Shown here: piece by piece, positions 59,787 through 64,000 of the stretch
How the letters are laid out: each line of letters opens with the position of its first letter
Numbering within the stretch: position 1 is the first letter of the stretch
Origin: Polynucleobacter asymbioticus QLW-P1DMWA-1
GTDB taxonomy: Bacteria > Pseudomonadota > Gammaproteobacteria > Burkholderiales > Burkholderiaceae
DNA length: 64,000 bases
Assembly (NCBI RefSeq): GCF_000016345.1
Contig: NC_009379.1
Span: 1,426,001-1,490,000 of the forward strand
Direction of reading: 5' to 3'
Made by a program: the position numbers and the translations under genes
Notes under the pieces: generated by a model
What the model was told of the DNA's origin: nothing
Databases searched by the model: none
What the model saw: only the letters and a program-made list of their open reading frames with translations

Positions 59787-60416
59787 TTAGTCACGAACAT
59801 CGATCATGATCTCGTTGCGACGTAAAAAAGGAAGCGTCCAAGGCGGGTTATAGCGTGCAAACTTAGGTACCCCTATAGCTTGAAGATCTTTAGTCTTCAT
59901 CCACTCTTCAAGCTCCACGGTTCTCTCTGCTATTTTTGCGTTGTTATAAAACCCAGAAAATTGGACTACCGCCCTTTTAACAGTCGGTATCTGCCTCAAG
60001 ACTACTTTTGAATTGAGTGGCTTAGGAATGCTTTCCATGGTGTATTCGCTAGGCATCACAAAAGAAACTGTCCATTGACCGCTATTACCCTCAATATTGA
60101 CTGGGGCTGTCATTGCAATTTTTGAACTTACGGATTGTTCTTCAATGGCAACAGGAGCGGTCATCGCAATTTTTTCACTGACCCGATTCTGGCCAAAGAT
60201 ATAAGCCGCTATTAATCGAAATCCTTGGCTCGAGGCCTCATCCAAATCACCATCCACCTGAACCTCAGCCAAAATCATTGGCGCATATGATCTCAATTCA
60301 AATGGGATTGTTTTTTCTAGAACAGTATATTTTGGCTCTTCGATTGCCATTGCAGTTCCTGAAAATAAAAGCGATATAAGAAGAATGCTTCTTGGTAGAA
60401 ATTGTTTAAGCTGCAT
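59787..60416 (-). CDS. SOUL-family haem-binding-like protein
   Basis: This 209-residue protein has a signal peptide (RSILLISLLFSGTAMA) and the SOUL/HBP pattern: EKTIPFELRSYAPMILAEV, FRLIAAYIFGQNRV and ARYNPPWTLPFLRRNEIMI. The segment KIAMTAPV occurs twice in tandem. SOUL proteins can bind haem or other tetrapyrroles. Binding here is not established. The start lies 2 bases after the ldcA-like stop codon. Confidence 0.87.
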   Translation of the reverse strand: MQLKQFLPRSILLISLLFSGTAMAIEEPKYTVLEKTIPFELRSYAPMILAEVQVDGDLDEASSQGFRLIAAYIFGQNRVSEKIAMTAPVAIEEQSVSSKIAMTAPVNIEGNSGQWTVSFVMPSEYTMESIPKPLNSKVVLRQIPTVKRAVVQFSGFYNNAKIAERTVELEEWMKTKDLQAIGVPKFARYNPPWTLPFLRRNEIMIDVRD

Positions 60417-60418
60417 GC

Positions 60419-61818
<1,400 letters not shown>

Positions 61819-62283
61819 TTAAGCGTGATTAACATCAGCCCAGCAATTGGGAGTTTCATAGAGACGAATCATGGATAACTCAAGACGACCACTAAAAGCT
61901 TTACTAAAAACAGGCTTCAAGATAGTAAAGGCAGCATGCGCTAAATTTTCAACAGTGGGTACGTGTTCCATGATCACTGTCTTGTGATTAGGCAAAGTTC
62001 CCAAGAAAGCGACAAGACCCGCATCCTCTTTGGCTACTAAAAAAGCATGATCCCAAGGCTCTACAATATATTGATTTGCTAAACGCTTGATGTCGCCAAA
62101 ATCCAAGACCATGCCATCGTCAGCTTTACCAGGATGATCGGCGACTTCTCCAGTCAATGTGATTTCGATCGCATAACGATGCCCGTGCAAATGCTTGCAT
62201 TGCCCGTCGTGATTGGGGATGCGGTGACCCGAATCAAACTCAAGGCGACGGGTAATGGAAAGGATTGGTTGTTTACTTGTCAT
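61819..62283 (-). CDS. queD: 6-carboxytetrahydropterin synthase
   Basis: This 154-residue pterin synthase-like protein has FDSGHRIPNHDGQCKHLHGH with the zinc His and catalytic Cys, DDGMVLDFGDIKRL, and EHVPTVENLAHAAF. It converts dihydroneopterin triphosphate to 6-carboxytetrahydropterin for queuosine. It lies just downstream of queE and abuts tadA. Confidence 0.94.
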   Translation of the reverse strand: MTSKQPILSITRRLEFDSGHRIPNHDGQCKHLHGHRYAIEITLTGEVADHPGKADDGMVLDFGDIKRLANQYIVEPWDHAFLVAKEDAGLVAFLGTLPNHKTVIMEHVPTVENLAHAAFTILKPVFSKAFSGRLELSMIRLYETPNCWADVNHA

Positions 62284-62317
62284 TCAGCACTTCATTTAAA
62301 TAGTGGGATATACCCAG

Positions 62318-62971
62318 TTATCGAATTCCAATCAGTTTATGGGATTGAATACTTAATCTCCACAATGGGCGCTTTTGGCACAGCCCCACCGCTAACTCTG
62401 TATTGCTTTTGAGGTTCGGACCATCCATGGGTTGCAAAAAGCGATTGCGATAGTCCATTTTTTCAAAGCGGCCCATTAATTGTTCCAGAGACTCATGCCC
62501 GTTCTGAGGAACAACCAATTTCATTTCGTTTGCCTGTAATACGATCAATTCCGCTCCAGCTTTAGGGCTCACACATACCCAATCGACTCCCTTAGGTACC
62601 TTCAGTGTTCCATTGGTCTCGATTGCCACTTCAAAGCCTTTTTTGTGGAGCACTTCTATGAGCACTTCATCCAATTGCAAAAGTGGCTCACCACCAGTAA
62701 AGACAACGTAACGCTGTTGAGGACCAGCAGAAGTACTTTTCCATGCAAGCTCAATGGCATTCGCTAAATCATTTGCAGTTTCAAACTTGCCACCGCCTAA
62801 ACCATCACTGCCTACAAAATCGGTATCGCAAAACTGGCAAATAGCAGTTGCCCGATCCTCTTCTCGCCCACTCCATAAGTTACAGCCAGCAAAACGACAA
62901 AATACAGCGGCTCGGCCAGCGTGAGCGCCTTCACCCTGAAGGGTTGGGAAGATTTCTTTTACGGTATACAT
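62318..62971 (-). CDS. queE: 7-carboxy-7-deazaguanine synthase
   Basis: This 217-residue radical SAM enzyme has an unusual cluster motif: FAGCNLW with CQFC, spaced C-x14-C-x2-C, as reported for the Burkholderia enzyme. It also has VFTGGEPLLQLDEVLIEV and ETNGTLKVP. It forms the 7-deazapurine ring in queuosine synthesis. It leads the queE-queD-tadA group. Confidence 0.93.
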   Translation of the reverse strand: MYTVKEIFPTLQGEGAHAGRAAVFCRFAGCNLWSGREEDRATAICQFCDTDFVGSDGLGGGKFETANDLANAIELAWKSTSAGPQQRYVVFTGGEPLLQLDEVLIEVLHKKGFEVAIETNGTLKVPKGVDWVCVSPKAGAELIVLQANEMKLVVPQNGHESLEQLMGRFEKMDYRNRFLQPMDGPNLKSNTELAVGLCQKRPLWRLSIQSHKLIGIR

Positions 62972-62999
62972 AGCAATGGAGCTATTTTAAGCGCTTTGT

Positions 63000-63722
63000 T
63001 TACTTCCAGGAGATTAGCTCCCACTGTAAATAGTCTTCCCAGTAGGCATTCGACCAATAAACGCCAGCGGTTATATAGCGCCCATAATCCCTACGTATCA
63101 CCCAACGGCCAATTTCTGGTGAAAGCCAATAATCATCTAAGCGGTAGTTGGCAAGCCTAAAGAGATCATTAGACTCAAAATATGGGGCTTCACTTTGATA
63201 ATGTAAGACCGCAAAGCTTCCTGCCGGGACAGTAATCCTCTCCCATTCAATTGCCTTGATATTCAAACCCCAGTAGTAACTGGAGTCTGGATAACCAGGC
63301 ACTTGGTAACGGGTTCGATAAAAACCGCTCCATCCCGGCACTAACTGCTCTGGCCACAATGGAATTGCCTGTTCAAATTTTTGCGTAGGTTTCCAATGCG
63401 GATCTTGAATGACATGCCCCCAAGGAGACTGAATTTCATCATCTAGTGGGCCTGCCTTTAATCCAGTGCGTGCAATCCGAATTTCTTTACCAACTGAAAC
63501 TACTTTCTCAGTAACTACGTCAAGAATCTCTTGATTAAATATATTGCGGACCTGATAAACCCATTCTTGCCCTACTTTTGGCGCTCGCATTACTGGGGTT
63601 GGAGTTGGTGGAGTTAGCACAACACCCTGAGGAAAGGGTTGAGAAGAGATGCAACCAACCAATGGGATGGCTAATACTAGTAGCCATAATTTTCGCAAGA
63701 TATTTATTTGTAAAAATTTCAT
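63000..63722 (-). CDS. Putative exported lipoprotein
   Basis: Read from ATG 63722 this is about 240 residues; a start at 63737 is possible. It has a signal peptide with lipobox LVGC (LLVLAIPLVGCISS). The mature part is rich in Tyr and Trp: EWVYQVRNIFNQEILD, GWSGFYRTRYQVPGYP and YYWGLNIKAIEWERITV. It has no recognised domain. The function is unknown. Confidence 0.65.
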   Translation of the reverse strand: MKFLQINILRKLWLLVLAIPLVGCISSQPFPQGVVLTPPTPTPVMRAPKVGQEWVYQVRNIFNQEILDVVTEKVVSVGKEIRIARTGLKAGPLDDEIQSPWGHVIQDPHWKPTQKFEQAIPLWPEQLVPGWSGFYRTRYQVPGYPDSSYYWGLNIKAIEWERITVPAGSFAVLHYQSEAPYFESNDLFRLANYRLDDYWLSPEIGRWVIRRDYGRYITAGVYWSNAYWEDYLQWELISWK

Positions 63723-63766
63723 TGTCATCTCAATCATTTATCTGAAGTTCATCAATTACCATAAGC

Positions 63767-64000
63767 CTAGCTATAGAGGGCTCTAGCTATATGATCTGAA
63801 GCAATGGAAGTTCTTGGAATGCGCATACCTAAATCTGCGAACCAAACGTCTGCCTTCACCTCAAAACCAAGACCATGCATATAGTTATAAATCGCTTTTT
63901 TTAGACCTAAGCCTAATATGTCGTGATCAACGCCAGTAGGATCGATAAAGCCTACATCATTCTTAGCAAATGTAATCTCAGGCAAAGGTTGCAGCTCAAT
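63767..64000 (-). CDS. Partial hypothetical protein, 5' end cut by window edge
   Basis: The frame is open to base 64000, so only the C-terminal ~77 residues are seen. Text includes EITFAKNDVGFIDPTGVDHD, LGLKKAIYNYMHGL and RIPRTSIASDHIARALYS. The call of a coding region rests on the intact open frame on the same strand as its neighbours. No family is recognised, and a start cannot be given. Confidence 0.5.
   Translation of the reverse strand: MELQPLPEITFAKNDVGFIDPTGVDHDILGLGLKKAIYNYMHGLGFEVKADVWFADLGMRIPRTSIASDHIARALYS

Overview
The window looks like part of the chromosome of a small-genome freshwater betaproteobacterium, most likely Polynucleobacter or a close Burkholderiales relative. This is inferred from the moderate GC content, the short intergenic gaps, and the family mix: a Bug/TctC-type binding protein, PHB-related genes, a DUF3305/DUF3306/TIGR02811 formate dehydrogenase locus, and QueE of the C-x14-C-x2-C type. 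I found no tRNA, rRNA, CRISPR array, transposase or prophage. No gene-free stretch exceeds 300 bases.

Region 1-10.9 kb is housekeeping and small accessory genes. It holds a partial Tat-leader FAH-family hydrolase, a phasin-like protein, a group II truncated haemoglobin, TerC, a HI0933-type flavoprotein, a K+-channel-like membrane protein, a LOG-family protein, an orphan family 3 binding protein, a beta-CASP metallo-hydrolase, NAD(P)HX dehydratase and an EamA exporter. Region 10.9-23 kb carries metabolic and redox genes: a class V aminotransferase/Bug/FAH catabolic cluster, an L-lactate dehydrogenase-type flavoenzyme followed by a DUF4239-like membrane protein with no ordinary start codon, cytochrome b561, an OYE-family reductase, and OxyR facing a rubrerythrin - rubredoxin - rubredoxin reductase chain.

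Region 23-28.3 kb is the most unusual part. Two tandem paralogous exported proteins share 12 cysteines. They sit downstream of an orphan TPR-secretin lipoprotein, which is divergent from a DsbA-like thiol oxidoreductase. No other secretion-system genes are nearby, so this could be an uncharacterised export system for disulfide-rich proteins. Region 28.3-36.8 kb has a DUF1080-like protein, a PuuD-like membrane protein, Fe-SOD, 3-hydroxybutyrate dehydrogenase, YqaA, an acyl-CoA dehydrogenase/CoA-transferase pair, and a cardiolipin synthase - EEP nuclease - BFD ferredoxin operon.

Region 36.9-49 kb is a formate dehydrogenase locus. A tungstate-type ABC permease and ATPase converge on a long minus-strand operon: Mrp/ApbC, DUF3305, DUF3306, a multi-[4Fe-4S] protein, a TorD-like chaperone, a TIGR02811 Tat protein, FdhA, FdhB, a small lipoprotein, the cytochrome b subunit and a small secreted protein. 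The operon's likely terminator lies inside the convergent ATPase gene. Region 49-64 kb has Pit phosphate transport with its DUF47 partner, divergent CopZ/CopA, an envelope-glycan operon (GT39, flippase-like, GT9, PAP2) ending in rlmJ, and a minus-strand group with a SOUL protein, LD-carboxypeptidase, tadA, queD and queE.
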